A stretch of 64,000 nt of DNA, taken from assembly GCA_963720785.1 (NCBI GenBank), contig CAVRGQ010000009.1:682001-746000 (forward strand). Direction: 5' to 3'. This document shows positions 33,462 to 42,445 of the stretch, one piece after another; position 1 is the first letter of the stretch, and each line of letters opens with the position of its first letter. The stretch is from CAVRGQ01 sp963720785 (GTDB lineage Bacteria > Actinomycetota > Acidimicrobiia > IMCC26256 > DASPTH01). The position numbers and the translations under genes are program-made. The notes under the pieces are model-generated. The model was not told where the DNA came from. It saw nothing but the letters and a program-made list of their open reading frames with translations, and made no database searches.

Positions 33462-34202
33462 ATGACCCATGCACCGACACATGCACTCCTCGACGGGAAG
33501 GTCGTGGTCGTCACGGGCGCGGGGCGCTCGCTGGGCGAGATCACGGCGAAGCTCTGCGCCGCGGAGGGCGCCACGGTGGTCCGCACCGACATCACCGGGG
33601 AGGCGGGCACCGAGGTCGTCCCCCACGACGTCACGCAGGCCGACGACTGGCAGCGCGTGGTCGCCGACGTCGTGGCGGCGCACGGCCGCATCGACGGGCT
33701 GGTCAACAACGCCGCGATCATCTGGCCGTCGCGGCCGTTCCTCGACGAGCCGCCGGAGGAGTTCCGCAAGCTCCTCGACATCAACGTGATGGGCACGGTG
33801 CTCGGCATGCAGGCCGCAGCTCGGGCCATGATCGAAGCCGGCACGGGCGGCTCGATCGTGAACATCTCCTCCACCGCCGGCATGACCGCACACCAGGGCA
33901 TCTCGAGCTACGGCACCAGCAAGTGGGCCGTGCGCGGTCTCACCAAGTACGGCGCCAACGAGCTCGGGCCCTCGGGCATCCGGGTCAACTCGGTGCACCC
34001 CGGCGGGATGATGGGCACCACGATGTTCCCCGGTACCTTCGACCAGAAGGCCTACGACATCGCCGCCCGGAAGAACCCGCTGCGCCGGGTGGTCGACGCG
34101 TCCGACGTCGCCGACGCGGTCGTGTGGCTGCTCTCCGACCTGTCACACAACGTCACCGGGCGCGAGATGGTGGTCGACGCCGGCGCGACGTCGAACCACT
34201 GA
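33462..34202 (+). CDS. Short-chain dehydrogenase
   Basis: A 246-aa SDR close to 3-alpha/20-beta-hydroxysteroid-dehydrogenase-type enzymes in look: TGAGRSLGEI, VNNAAIIW, VNISSTAGMTAHQGISSYGTS (in part), active site YGTSK and PGGMMGTTMFPGTF. Catalytic Ser, Tyr and Lys are present. TACCCT (33448-33453) eight bases before ATG at 33462 is a good -10 for a leaderless mRNA; that promoter would overlap the start of the divergent HiPIP-like gene, so the two genes may interfere with each other. Confidence 0.87.
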   Translation: MTHAPTHALLDGKVVVVTGAGRSLGEITAKLCAAEGATVVRTDITGEAGTEVVPHDVTQADDWQRVVADVVAAHGRIDGLVNNAAIIWPSRPFLDEPPEEFRKLLDINVMGTVLGMQAAARAMIEAGTGGSIVNISSTAGMTAHQGISSYGTSKWAVRGLTKYGANELGPSGIRVNSVHPGGMMGTTMFPGTFDQKAYDIAARKNPLRRVVDASDVADAVVWLLSDLSHNVTGREMVVDAGATSNH

Positions 34203-34214
34203 CGGGCGCGACGG

Positions 34215-34763
34215 TCAGTCGCGCACCCGGGAGTAGTACAGGTTCAGCATCCCGCTCGGGAAGGCGCGCACGTCGTCGAGGCGGAGCTGCGCCCGCATGG
34301 GCCCCGGCGGGAACAGCGGCCGGCCCTCACCGAGCAGGACCGGGGCCTTGGTGAGGGTGAAGTCGTCGATCAGCCCTTCGGCGAGGAACTGCCCGATCAC
34401 CTGCCCGCCGTCCACGTACACCCGCTCGTGCCCCGCCGCCTCCCAGCGGGCGAGCGCCTCCCGGGGCGTCGCGGCCCAGAAGGTGACGCCGGGCCAGACT
34501 GCTTCGGTGGGCGCGGGTGGGCGATGGGTGAACACGTAGACCGCGCGCTCGCCCCACGGGTGCGGCCCGTCCGTGCCGACCGCGTTCACGACGTAGTCGT
34601 ACGTGCCGCGACCGATCGCCAACGCGTCGACGGTCGCGATGAACTCGTCGTACCCGTAGTCCTCGCCTTCGCCGACCGCGGCGTCGAGCCAGTCGAGCCG
34701 GTCGTCGAGGGTTGCGATGTAGCCGTCGGTGCTCGACGCACAGAAGACCGAGAGGCGGGTCAC
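34215..34763 (-). CDS. Dihydrofolate reductase-like (RibD C-terminal) protein
   Basis: A 182-aa protein of the RibD-C/DHFR-like group: FCASSTDGYIATLDDRLDWL at the start, YVFTHRPPAPT in the middle and the cofactor motif VYVDGGQVIGQFL, then PVLLGEGRPLF. Such stand-alone domains are common in actinobacteria and may reduce pterins or drugs; none should be named as true DHFR without data. GTG at 34763 follows an SDR stop by four bases. Confidence 0.85.
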   Translation of the reverse strand: MTRLSVFCASSTDGYIATLDDRLDWLDAAVGEGEDYGYDEFIATVDALAIGRGTYDYVVNAVGTDGPHPWGERAVYVFTHRPPAPTEAVWPGVTFWAATPREALARWEAAGHERVYVDGGQVIGQFLAEGLIDDFTLTKAPVLLGEGRPLFPPGPMRAQLRLDDVRAFPSGMLNLYYSRVRD

Positions 34764-34767
34764 GACA

Positions 34768-35547
34768 TCATCCGCCCACGACTCCTTGGGCCGCGCCGCC
34801 GTCGATGGTGAGGCCGCCGCCGGTGATCCACGCGGCCTGCTCCGAGCAGAGGATGGTGATCATCGCCGCCACCTCCTCCGGGCTGCCCACGCGCCCGAGC
34901 GGCAATGCCTTGCCCACCACGTCGCGCGCGAAGCCGTCGACGTCGGTGCCGGCGCGGTCGGCGCCGCGGGCGAGCATGCCGCGCAGGCGTTCCGTCATCG
35001 TGGGTCCGGGGTGCACCATCGTGACGGTGATGCCGGCGGGCCCGACGAGCTCCGCGGTGGCGCGGGTGAAGTGCACGAGACCGGCCGCGAGCGACGCCAG
35101 CGCGTACCCGGGCTGCGCGCGGAGCAGTCCGGTGCCACCCACGTTCACGATGCGCCCGTACTGCTGCGCACGCATCGCGGGGAGTACGGCCCGGGTGCAC
35201 CGCACGTAGCCCATGAACTTGAGGTCGAACGACTCCTGCCACTGCTCGTCGGTCACGTCGTCGATGCTCCCGCCCGGCGACGCGCCCGCGTTGTTCACGA
35301 GGATGTCGACACCGCCGAGCGCGGCGACGCACTGCTCGATGCCGCGCGCGGCGCCGTCGGCGGTGGCGAGATCGGCGACGACCGCGTGTACGCCGTGCGC
35401 CGCGACGACCGCGTCGAGGGCCTCACGGTCGCGGCCGATCACCGCGACATCGGCACCCTCGGCGCGCAGCGCCGCGGCAGTGGCGGCGCCGATGCCGCGC
35501 GAGCCGCCGGTGACAACCGCGCGCCGGGCCGTGAGTCCGAGGTCCAT
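34768..35547 (-). CDS. SDR-fold protein with altered catalytic residues
   Basis: A 259-aa SDR fold: cofactor site TGGSRGIGA, RDREAL after strand 2 (NADP-type), NNAGAS, then the active-site region reads VNVGGTGLLRAQPGYALASL. The usual Ser is Gly/Thr and the usual YxxxK is YALAS, so the catalytic lysine is lost while Tyr remains. The frame is intact on both sides. It may be an inactive or regulatory SDR, or use different chemistry. It begins 12 bases after the stop of another SDR gene. Confidence 0.82.
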   Translation of the reverse strand: MDLGLTARRAVVTGGSRGIGAATAAALRAEGADVAVIGRDREALDAVVAAHGVHAVVADLATADGAARGIEQCVAALGGVDILVNNAGASPGGSIDDVTDEQWQESFDLKFMGYVRCTRAVLPAMRAQQYGRIVNVGGTGLLRAQPGYALASLAAGLVHFTRATAELVGPAGITVTMVHPGPTMTERLRGMLARGADRAGTDVDGFARDVVGKALPLGRVGSPEEVAAMITILCSEQAAWITGGGLTIDGGAAQGVVGG

Positions 35548-35559
35548 CACGTCAGCTTG

Positions 35560-36376
35560 TCACGTGACTGCATCGCTGGCGCCGCCGTCGAAGCGGAGGT
35601 GCGCTCCGTCGAGATGCCACGCCGCCTCGCTCGTCACAAAGGCGACGAACCGGCCGACGTCGTCGGGGGTGCACACTCGCCCGCTCCAGTTCGTCATGCC
35701 CTCGTCGAGCATGAGCAGCTGCAGCGCATCGGGATCGGTGGGCAGTCCACGCTTCTCCGCGCGCGGTGTACATATCGATGATCTCGTCGGTGGCGATCAT
35801 CCCGGGGCTCACGCAGTTCACGGTGACGCCCGATCCCGCGAGGTGCTTCGCCAGCCCGACCGCAACCGACGGCAACGCGCCCTTGGCCGCGTAGTACTCG
35901 GGGATGCGGTCGCCCGGGCGCGTCGCGCCGACCGTCGACACGAACACCACGCGTCCCCACCCCGAGTCGCGCATCGCAGGCAGGAACGCCTGCGTGACCC
36001 GCACCGCGCTCACCACGTTCACGTCGTAGCTGCCGTGCCAGCTCGCGGTGTCGGAGGCCTCCCAGTCGCTGCCCTCGGGCCGGCCCCAGTTGTTCACCAC
36101 GATGTCGACGTGGGGCGCGGCGCCGTCGACCCGCAACGCCTGCACCTCGGCAACCAACTGCGCGGTGCCCGCCTCGGTGTAGAGGTCGCCGGTCACCGCC
36201 GCGGCCCGACCGCCCGCGGCCGTGATCTCGCCCACCGTGCCATCGGTCTGCCCGCGTTCGAGCCCGTGCACGAGCACCGTGGCACCTTCCGCGGCGAGCA
36301 CCCGGGCGATGCCCGCACCGGTGCCGCGGTACGAGCCGGTGACGAGCGCGGTCCTGCCGCGGAGTCCGAGATCCAT
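35560..36376 (-). CDS. Short-chain dehydrogenase (frameshifted)
   Basis: From ATG at 36376 the protein has TGSYRGTGAG, VNNWGRPEGSD, VFVSTVGATRPGD and YYAAKGAL with complete catalytic residues, about 200 residues. At about 35766 an extra base in a CGCGCG run breaks the frame after DMYTA; the next frame continues EKRGLPTDPDALQ and ends with HLRFDGGASDAVT, the normal SDR C-terminus. Repaired length is about 271 aa. It is divergent from an amidohydrolase gene, with a 14-bp palindrome between the starts. Confidence 0.85.
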
Positions 36377-36412
36377 CGGGACACCTTGCACCGGCGGCGC
36401 CAGTCTGGCAAC

Positions 36413-36426
36413 ATAGTGATCACTAT
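36413..36426. promoter_or_regulatory. Perfect 14-bp palindromic operator
   Basis: ATAGTGATCACTAT lies in the 107-bp gap between the divergent SDR (start 36376) and amidohydrolase (start 36484) genes. It is AT-rich in GC-rich DNA. A TetR- or GntR-type dimer is the likely binder; the nearest regulator is the TetR at 37622-38353. Confidence 0.6.
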
Positions 36427-36483
36427 CTCTCCGACCGGCGCTTCCGCCGGCGCTTCCACCGCCACTTTCACGGGGGTCCCCAC

Positions 36484-37614
36484 ATGGCAGACGTGCAGGA
36501 GCGGCTCATCTCGGCCGACGACCACGCCGACCTCAGCCACGACGCGATCAAGCGGTTCCTCGACGCGAAGCTCCACGGTGCGTACGACGCCGGCGTCGCC
36601 GAGTTCCGCGCGGGCATGGGCGCGACCGCCTCGGTGGCGTCGAACAACCGCTGGCGCGAGCAGCACCCCGAGCTCGACGACGGCGGACCGGTCGGCATGG
36701 GCGCCAACCGCAACCACGCGGCGTTCGGCCGGCCGGGGCACACCGACCCGATCGCGCGCCTCGAGGACATGGACACCGACGGCGTCGACGCCTCGGTCAC
36801 GTTCTGCGAGGTGAGTGCGTTCCGCTACCTCTACCTGATCCAGGACGGCTGGCGCGAGTCCACGCGCGCGTTCAACCTCGCACTGCAGGAGTTCGCGTCA
36901 CCGGCGCCGCACCGCCTGATCGTCAACCCGCAGATCCCCATCCACGACATCGAGGCCGCGGTCGCCGAGGTGCAGTGGGCCGCGAGCCAGGGCTTCAAGT
37001 CGCTGCAGCTGCCGGTGTTCCCCTCGGAGCTCGGCCTCCCCGACTACTGGGACAGCCGCTACGACCCGCTGTGGAGCGCGATCATCGACGTCGACCTCCC
37101 GGTCACCTTCCACATCGGCATGAACACCGCGCTCGAGGCGATCGCGCTGCGCGACCCCACCCCGCAGAAGGGCATCTTCGTGCCGCAGGTCGCGATGTCG
37201 ACCGGCGAGGCGTACGGCCACCTGGTGATGACCGGCCTGCTCGCGCGCTTCCCCGGCCTGCGCATCGTGTTCGTGGAACCCGGCATCGGCTGGTCGGCGT
37301 GGTGGCTGAACATCGCCGACGACCTCATGCTGCGCCAGGGGTACACGTTCCCCGGCCTCACCGAGCTGCCGAGCCACTACTTCCGCCAGAACATCCATCT
37401 CACGTTCGTCGACGAGCCGAACGTCGTGCGCTACGGGCGCGAATGCCTCGGCATCGAGAACTTGATGTGGTCGTCGGACTACCCGCACCCCGTGTCGAGC
37501 TGGCCGAAATCGCGCCACGTCGTCGACGAGATGTTCGCGAACGACCCGCCGGCCGATCGCGAGCTGGTCGTCCGCGGCAACGCCGAGCGGGTCTGGAAGC
37601 TCTCGCCGGGCTGA
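36484..37614 (+). CDS. Amidohydrolase-2 family metal-dependent hydrolase
   Basis: A 376-aa TIM-barrel protein like ACMSD/gamma-resorcylate decarboxylases. Seen are the N-terminal SADDHAD (metal site, a variant of DxDxH), LPVTFHIGMN (metal His), FVEPGIGWSAWW and the C-terminal SSDYPH with the metal Asp. Such enzymes decarboxylate or hydrolyse ring compounds and are common in polyaromatic and steroid gene clusters. Start ATG 36484 follows a palindromic operator. It converges on a tetR gene seven bases downstream. Confidence 0.85.
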   Translation: MADVQERLISADDHADLSHDAIKRFLDAKLHGAYDAGVAEFRAGMGATASVASNNRWREQHPELDDGGPVGMGANRNHAAFGRPGHTDPIARLEDMDTDGVDASVTFCEVSAFRYLYLIQDGWRESTRAFNLALQEFASPAPHRLIVNPQIPIHDIEAAVAEVQWAASQGFKSLQLPVFPSELGLPDYWDSRYDPLWSAIIDVDLPVTFHIGMNTALEAIALRDPTPQKGIFVPQVAMSTGEAYGHLVMTGLLARFPGLRIVFVEPGIGWSAWWLNIADDLMLRQGYTFPGLTELPSHYFRQNIHLTFVDEPNVVRYGRECLGIENLMWSSDYPHPVSSWPKSRHVVDEMFANDPPADRELVVRGNAERVWKLSPG

Positions 37615-37621
37615 GCTCGCG

Positions 37622-38353
37622 CTAGTCGAGTGCGAGGCCGCGGGCAGTGGCGTCGTCGCGAATCGCCGCGGCCACACCCCGCACGAGGAGTTCTCGCGCG
37701 TGCGTGTCGTCGGGCAGGTCGGTGATCGTGTTCGCGATCACGCGCGACGCGAGGTAGCCGCGCAGCGCGGTGAACGCGTAGGTCGAGAGGTCGTTGGCCT
37801 TCGCCGCGCCGCCGAGCGCCTGCTCGAACAGCGGCTGCCACGCGTGGGACAGCTCCTGTCCGTGCCGCTCGATGGCGGCGCGCGTCTCCGCCGACGTCGC
37901 GGGGTTCTTCCCGAGGTCGAGCAGGATCTGCACCTGCACGATGTAGCTCGGCTGCTCGTAGTACGACGCGAGGACGTCGAGCACCTCACGCAACCGGTCC
38001 TCGAGCGTGGCGCCGGTGATCTCCGTGTTCGCGACCGCCGCGTGCAGACGCGCCCAACCGTCGTCGAGCACATCGAGCATGAGCGCCTCGCGCGAGCCGA
38101 ACAGGTGCTGGATCGCACCCCAGGTGACACCGGCGCGGCGCGCGATCTCGTTGGAGCTCGCCTTGTAGTACCCGACGTCGAGCACGCTCTCGACCACGGC
38201 ATCGAGCACCCGGCGGCGGGTGGCCTCACCGTCGCGGCGACGGCGCACCGGCGCGACCGGCGCGGCCGGCGCGACCGGCGCGGCCGCGCTCCCCGGCGCG
38301 ACGGGGCTCCCCGCAGATGTGTCGGCGCCGCCCGTCTGTGCCATCGTGGCCAC
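37622..38353 (-). CDS. TetR-family regulator with Ala/Pro-rich N-terminal tail
   Basis: A 243-aa repressor. The first 36 residues are a tail of PVAP and AAPV repeats coded by GC-rich repeated DNA (38250-38310). The DNA-binding domain follows (TRRRVLDAVVESVLDVGYYK; SSNEIARRAGVTWGAIQHLF). The ligand domain (about residues 100-235) is typical. Starts GTG 38353 or ATG 38344 both keep the tail. It is divergent from a second amidohydrolase gene with only 31 bases between starts, and likely controls both amidohydrolases. Confidence 0.85.
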   Translation of the reverse strand: MATMAQTGGADTSAGSPVAPGSAAAPVAPAAPVAPVRRRRDGEATRRRVLDAVVESVLDVGYYKASSNEIARRAGVTWGAIQHLFGSREALMLDVLDDGWARLHAAVANTEITGATLEDRLREVLDVLASYYEQPSYIVQVQILLDLGKNPATSAETRAAIERHGQELSHAWQPLFEQALGGAAKANDLSTYAFTALRGYLASRVIANTITDLPDDTHARELLVRGVAAAIRDDATARGLALD

Positions 38354-38384
38354 GCTACCCGTCCCTCGTCAGGAGCCGGATCCC

Positions 38385-39839
38385 GTGGAGTTCCTCCCCA
38401 GCCGTGAGGTGCGCGAGGTGCGCGAGCACCTCGACCACCCCGTGATCGACAGCGACGGCCACCTCATCGAGTACGTGCCCCTGGTGCGCGACTTCCTCGT
38501 GGAGGAGGCGGGCGAGAGCGTCGCGCAACGCTTCGACCGGTTGTCGTTCGCCGGCGCGGCCCGCAAGGCGATCCCCGACCCGATGGCGCGCCGCAAGGTG
38601 GGGCTGCACGCGGTCGGGGTGTGGGGCATCCCCACCGAGCACACGCTCGACCGCGCCACCGTGATGGTGCCCGAGCTGATGTACCGCCGCCTCGACGAGC
38701 TCGGCATCGACTTCGCCGTGCTGTACCCCACCTATGGCCTCACCGTCACCGCGCTCGGCGACGACGAGTTGCGGTGCGCGCTGGCGCGTGCGCTCAACCG
38801 CTACTACGCCGAGGTGTACGGCGGGCTGCGCGACCGCCTCGAACCGGTCGCCGCGATCCCCACCTTCACGCCCGAGGAGGCCATCGCCGAGCTCGACTAC
38901 GCGGTCGGTGAGCTCGGACTCAAGGCGGTGATGATGGGCGGCGCGATTCCGCGTCGCCTCGACGGCGTCGACCCGGAGCGCGGCTCGAACGTGTGGATCG
39001 ACACGCTCGGGCACGGCTCGATCCACGACTACGACCCGGTCTGGCGGCGCTGCGAGGAGCTCGGCGTCGCGCCCACGTTCCACGCGGGTGGCCAGGGCTG
39101 GGGCACGCGCATGTCGACCACCAACAACTCCTACAACCAGGTCGGCAACTTCGCGGCGGCGGCCGAGGGCACGTGCCGCTCGCTCGTGTTCGGCGGCGTG
39201 CCCCTGCGCTTCCCCAACCTGCGCTTCGCGTTCCAGGAGGGTGGCGTCGCGTGGGCGTCCGCGCTGCTCGGCGGGATCATCGGCCATTTCCAGAAGCGCC
39301 GCCGTGACGAGATCGTGCACTACGACCCGGCGCGGCTCGACTTCGCGCAGCTCGACGCGCTGTTCCGCGAGCACGCGACCGGCGCGATCGCCGACCGCAT
39401 CGACCGCCTCGACACCGGACTGCGCATCCTCTCCGACCCCGACGAGATCGAGCGCGACGTCGACATGTTCGGCGAGTCGCTCCTGCAGTCGGAGGAGCAG
39501 CTGCTGGAGATGTTCTCGCAGCGGTTCTTCTACGGCTGCGAGGCCGACGACCCGATGAACGCGCTCGCGTTCGCCACCGACCTCAACCCCGGCGGCGTGC
39601 GCCTCCCCGCGGTGTTCGCCTCCGACGTCGGGCACTGGGACGTGCCCGACCTGCGCGGCGTGTTGCCCGAGGCCTACGAGTTGGTCGAGCACGGGCACGT
39701 CGACGAGCAGCAGTTCGCCGACTTCGTGTTCGCCAACCCCGTACGGCTCTGGGCCGGGGGCAACCCCGGCTTCTTCGCCGGCACCGTGGTGGAGGACGCC
39801 GCCGCCGCACTGGTTCCCGAGTCGGCTACGGCGTCGTGA
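38385..39839 (+). CDS. Amidohydrolase-2 family metal-dependent hydrolase, long form
   Basis: A 484-aa protein with VIDSDGHLIEY (DxDxH metal motif), a middle FHAGGQGWG (metal His), FQEGGVAWA and FASDVGHWDVPD (metal Asp). It is about 100 residues longer than its neighbour at 36484 because of an extra C-terminal helical part. GTG at 38385 has AGGAG nine bases upstream. It may work in the same catabolic path as the neighbour amidohydrolase. It overlaps the convergent binding-protein gene by 14 bases. Confidence 0.85.
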   Translation: MEFLPSREVREVREHLDHPVIDSDGHLIEYVPLVRDFLVEEAGESVAQRFDRLSFAGAARKAIPDPMARRKVGLHAVGVWGIPTEHTLDRATVMVPELMYRRLDELGIDFAVLYPTYGLTVTALGDDELRCALARALNRYYAEVYGGLRDRLEPVAAIPTFTPEEAIAELDYAVGELGLKAVMMGGAIPRRLDGVDPERGSNVWIDTLGHGSIHDYDPVWRRCEELGVAPTFHAGGQGWGTRMSTTNNSYNQVGNFAAAAEGTCRSLVFGGVPLRFPNLRFAFQEGGVAWASALLGGIIGHFQKRRRDEIVHYDPARLDFAQLDALFREHATGAIADRIDRLDTGLRILSDPDEIERDVDMFGESLLQSEEQLLEMFSQRFFYGCEADDPMNALAFATDLNPGGVRLPAVFASDVGHWDVPDLRGVLPEAYELVEHGHVDEQQFADFVFANPVRLWAGGNPGFFAGTVVEDAAAALVPESATAS

Positions 39840-41154
39840 GGTCCGCGTCGAACGTGTAGCGGTTCTTGGTCGCACAGTCGAAGGTGCCGGCCTTCGTCGG
39901 GTACACCCGGTGGAACGCGCCCTTGTTCCACTGGATGAGCGCGAAGCAGCTCGACGGCACCTTCGCACCGATGTCGACCTTGCCGGTCATCCCGTCGGCG
40001 TCGAACGCGTGGAGCCCCTGCAGCGCAGTGAGCAGCGACACGCGCGTGAGACCACTCGCACCCTTCGTCGCGGTGTCGGCCGCTTCGCGGAACGCGAGCA
40101 CGGCGGTCCAGCCGTACACCGCGAAGGCACTGAGGTTGTCCTTGCCGACGTACTTCACGAACGCGGCGAGCGTCTTGTTCGTCTTGGCCTCGGCGAACGG
40201 CAGGAACCCGAGCGGCATGTACTCGCCGTCCATCGCCGAGCCGGCGGCCGCCATCTGCTGCTCGTCGTAACACGCGCTCGTGCAGCTCCACACGATCTTC
40301 GGGTCGGTGAGGCCCTGCAGCGCAGCTTCTTGCCGGATGAGGATCGCGCCGGGCGCGGCGAGCCCGTTGTCGGAGAAGTTCGCGCCGTCCTGCTTCATCT
40401 GGTTGATGATCGACGTGTACGCGCTCTGCGGGTCGCGGTTCGACAGCGAGGGCGTGTCGGTGACGGTGATGCCCGCGTGCTCCGCGGCCTTGATCGACAC
40501 GTCGGTGGAGCGGGTCGCGTCGGGCGAGTCGCTGGTGCGGATCACCGGGCCGTGCAGCTTCGCGTTCTTCGCCACGAAGTACTCGTACTGGCCCTGCTGC
40601 ACCCGGTACGTCTGGGGCACCTTGCCGACGGTCGCGCAGTCGATCATCGCCGGCGTAACGGGGAACGAGGTCGCGGCGCAGGCCTGCGGGGTGCCGAGCA
40701 CGATGGCACCGATGTCGGGCAGGCCGGTCGCCGCACCCGCCTGGTCCTTGCAGCCCACCATGTCCTCGAGGCCGCTGAACAGCGCGGTGGCCGTGCCCAC
40801 CATCGCCACGTCCTGGCCGCAGGCGGTGATCACCGCGTTGCGCACCTGCGTGGGGTTGAGGTGCGAGTCGATGAAGTCGACCACGAGCTTGCGCCCACCG
40901 GCCACACCCCCGGTCTTGTTCACGTACTTCGCCGCCGCCTGGGCGCCGTCGACGACACCCTTGAACACGCCGGGCGCGATCGGGTTGTCGACGTCGGCGA
41001 TCACGGCGACGTGCACCGACGACGTGTCCACCCCGATCTCGGTGGCCTTGCCGCTCGCCGCACCGGCACTCGGTGTCGCCACCATCGCCGTCGCGGTGGC
41101 GACGATGACCGCCAGGACGATCAGCACTGTCCGTTTGGTTCGCTTGCTCTCCAC
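39826..41154 (-). CDS. Exported ABC-type binding protein (Peripla_BP_6), orphan
   Basis: A 442-aa protein with a clear signal (RTVLIVLAVIVATATAM) and a binding fold starting VHVAVIADVDNPIAPGVFKG. It is a paralogue of the protein at 43242: both share ADVxNxIxPGxFK, VNKxGGVAG, LNPTxxRNAxIxAC and a C-terminal Phe-Asp-Ala-Asp-Gly-x-Thr-Gly segment. No permease or ATPase gene is close. Eight or so cysteines in the mature part suggest disulfides. GAGGGGGGAACC precedes the ATG, the same ribosome site as the paralogue. Confidence 0.87.
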   Translation of the reverse strand: MESKRTKRTVLIVLAVIVATATAMVATPSAGAASGKATEIGVDTSSVHVAVIADVDNPIAPGVFKGVVDGAQAAAKYVNKTGGVAGGRKLVVDFIDSHLNPTQVRNAVITACGQDVAMVGTATALFSGLEDMVGCKDQAGAATGLPDIGAIVLGTPQACAATSFPVTPAMIDCATVGKVPQTYRVQQGQYEYFVAKNAKLHGPVIRTSDSPDATRSTDVSIKAAEHAGITVTDTPSLSNRDPQSAYTSIINQMKQDGANFSDNGLAAPGAILIRQEAALQGLTDPKIVWSCTSACYDEQQMAAAGSAMDGEYMPLGFLPFAEAKTNKTLAAFVKYVGKDNLSAFAVYGWTAVLAFREAADTATKGASGLTRVSLLTALQGLHAFDADGMTGKVDIGAKVPSSCFALIQWNKGAFHRVYPTKAGTFDCATKNRYTFDADLTTP

Positions 41155-41192
41155 GGTTCCCCCCTCGGATACCTGTGAACGGATCGGATCGG

Positions 41193-42362
41193 TCAGGTGC
41201 GCGACGGCGCCGGCAGCTCCGGCGGCACGTCGTAGCGATCGGAGTAGGCGGCGAAGCGCTCACGGATCTCGCCCGCATCGAGGCCGTACTCGGCCAGGTC
41301 GTACCGATGCGCGCCGAAGCGACCCTTCGGGTTGCGCTGCGCGTAGTCGGTGATCGCGCCGTGCGCTTCGCCGGTGAGCTCGTCGCCACACGCGGCATAG
41401 ATGCGCGCGACCGTGCCCGCCGGATCCGCGACGAGGTCGGCGTACTGCACGTCGACGATCGGGCGCTCCGGGTGCGCGGCACGGAACTCGTCGATGCGGC
41501 GCACCGACTCCTCGAGCTTCGTGCTCCAGTGCCGCCCGACGTACTCACGGTGGTCGGCGTCGCTGAACGTGCTCGTGAGCGTGGAGATCAGGCCGCACAC
41601 CGACCCGCACAGCACCACCGGGTCGCGGTGCAACAGCACCAGGTGGGCATCCGGGTACACCGAGGTCAGCGCGTCGAGCGCGATCGCGTGGTGCGGGCTC
41701 TTGAGCGTCCACCGCCCACGGACGCCGCCGCTCTGTAGCACCTGCAACACCCGGCGGTGGTACTCGTACGCCGAACGCTGGTCGACGGCCATGAGCCACT
41801 CGTCGTAGGCCGGCACATTGGCGATCGCCTCCCACGAGAGGCTCTTGAAGTCCTGGGCCATCACCGAGATGTCCTCGGTCGCCTCGTCGGCCGCTTCGCG
41901 GTGCACCACGTCGACGCCCGGGTTCAAGGTCGACAACATCGCGTTGGCCGCGTGCACCGCGTCGACGCGTGGCCCCACGCGGTGTTCGGCGGGCGACGGC
42001 GGCGGCACGCTGTCCCCGGCCTCCCAGCCGAGCAGCGCGCGGTTCTGCGGGTCCTGGTCCAGCAACCGGCTGAGCAGCGTGGTCCCGGCCCGGAACATGC
42101 CGATCACGACGATCGGCGCGACGACGGGCGCGGCCGCGACCTCGGGATGGGTGGTCCACCAGTCCTGCACGCGCAGCCGGTTCTGGAGCGCGGCGGTGAG
42201 CATCCCGGGGAACGCCGCCTCGCCCACCGCGTTGAAGCGGGCCTCGCGGGTCGCGGAGTCGACGAGCACGTCGAGGCCCTCGCGGAAGTCCGCGGGACCG
42301 AGGTCGTCGAGGCCCGTGCCGGCACGGGCCGCAGCGACGATCTCGTCGACGTCGACGTTCAC
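41193..42362 (-). CDS. Sulfotransferase family protein
   Basis: A 389-aa PAPS-type sulfotransferase. The 5'-phosphosulfate loop is IGMFRAGTTLLSRLL (about residue 87) and the 3'-phosphate region is LLHRDPVVLCGSVCGL. The middle WTLKSPHHAIALDAL is the conserved lysine segment. Such enzymes sulfate small hydroxylated compounds or lipids in actinobacteria; the substrate here is unknown. GTG at 42362 has GGAGGAGG upstream and a strong promoter further up. Confidence 0.85.
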   Translation of the reverse strand: MNVDVDEIVAAARAGTGLDDLGPADFREGLDVLVDSATREARFNAVGEAAFPGMLTAALQNRLRVQDWWTTHPEVAAAPVVAPIVVIGMFRAGTTLLSRLLDQDPQNRALLGWEAGDSVPPPSPAEHRVGPRVDAVHAANAMLSTLNPGVDVVHREAADEATEDISVMAQDFKSLSWEAIANVPAYDEWLMAVDQRSAYEYHRRVLQVLQSGGVRGRWTLKSPHHAIALDALTSVYPDAHLVLLHRDPVVLCGSVCGLISTLTSTFSDADHREYVGRHWSTKLEESVRRIDEFRAAHPERPIVDVQYADLVADPAGTVARIYAACGDELTGEAHGAITDYAQRNPKGRFGAHRYDLAEYGLDAGEIRERFAAYSDRYDVPPELPAPSRT

Positions 42363-42416
42363 GAGGACCCCCTCCTCCCCGTGACCACCGCCACTCGGCC
42401 CGGTCCCGGTGACGGG

Positions 42417-42445
42417 AGGGTATTAACCACCCCTGCTTATGTCAA
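42417..42445 (-). promoter_or_regulatory. Strong promoter of the sulfotransferase gene
   Basis: On the minus strand TTGACA (42445-42440), 17-bp spacer, TACCCT (42422-42417). The -35 overlaps the last codons of the upstream tetR gene, so the sulfotransferase gene has its own promoter. Confidence 0.65.
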
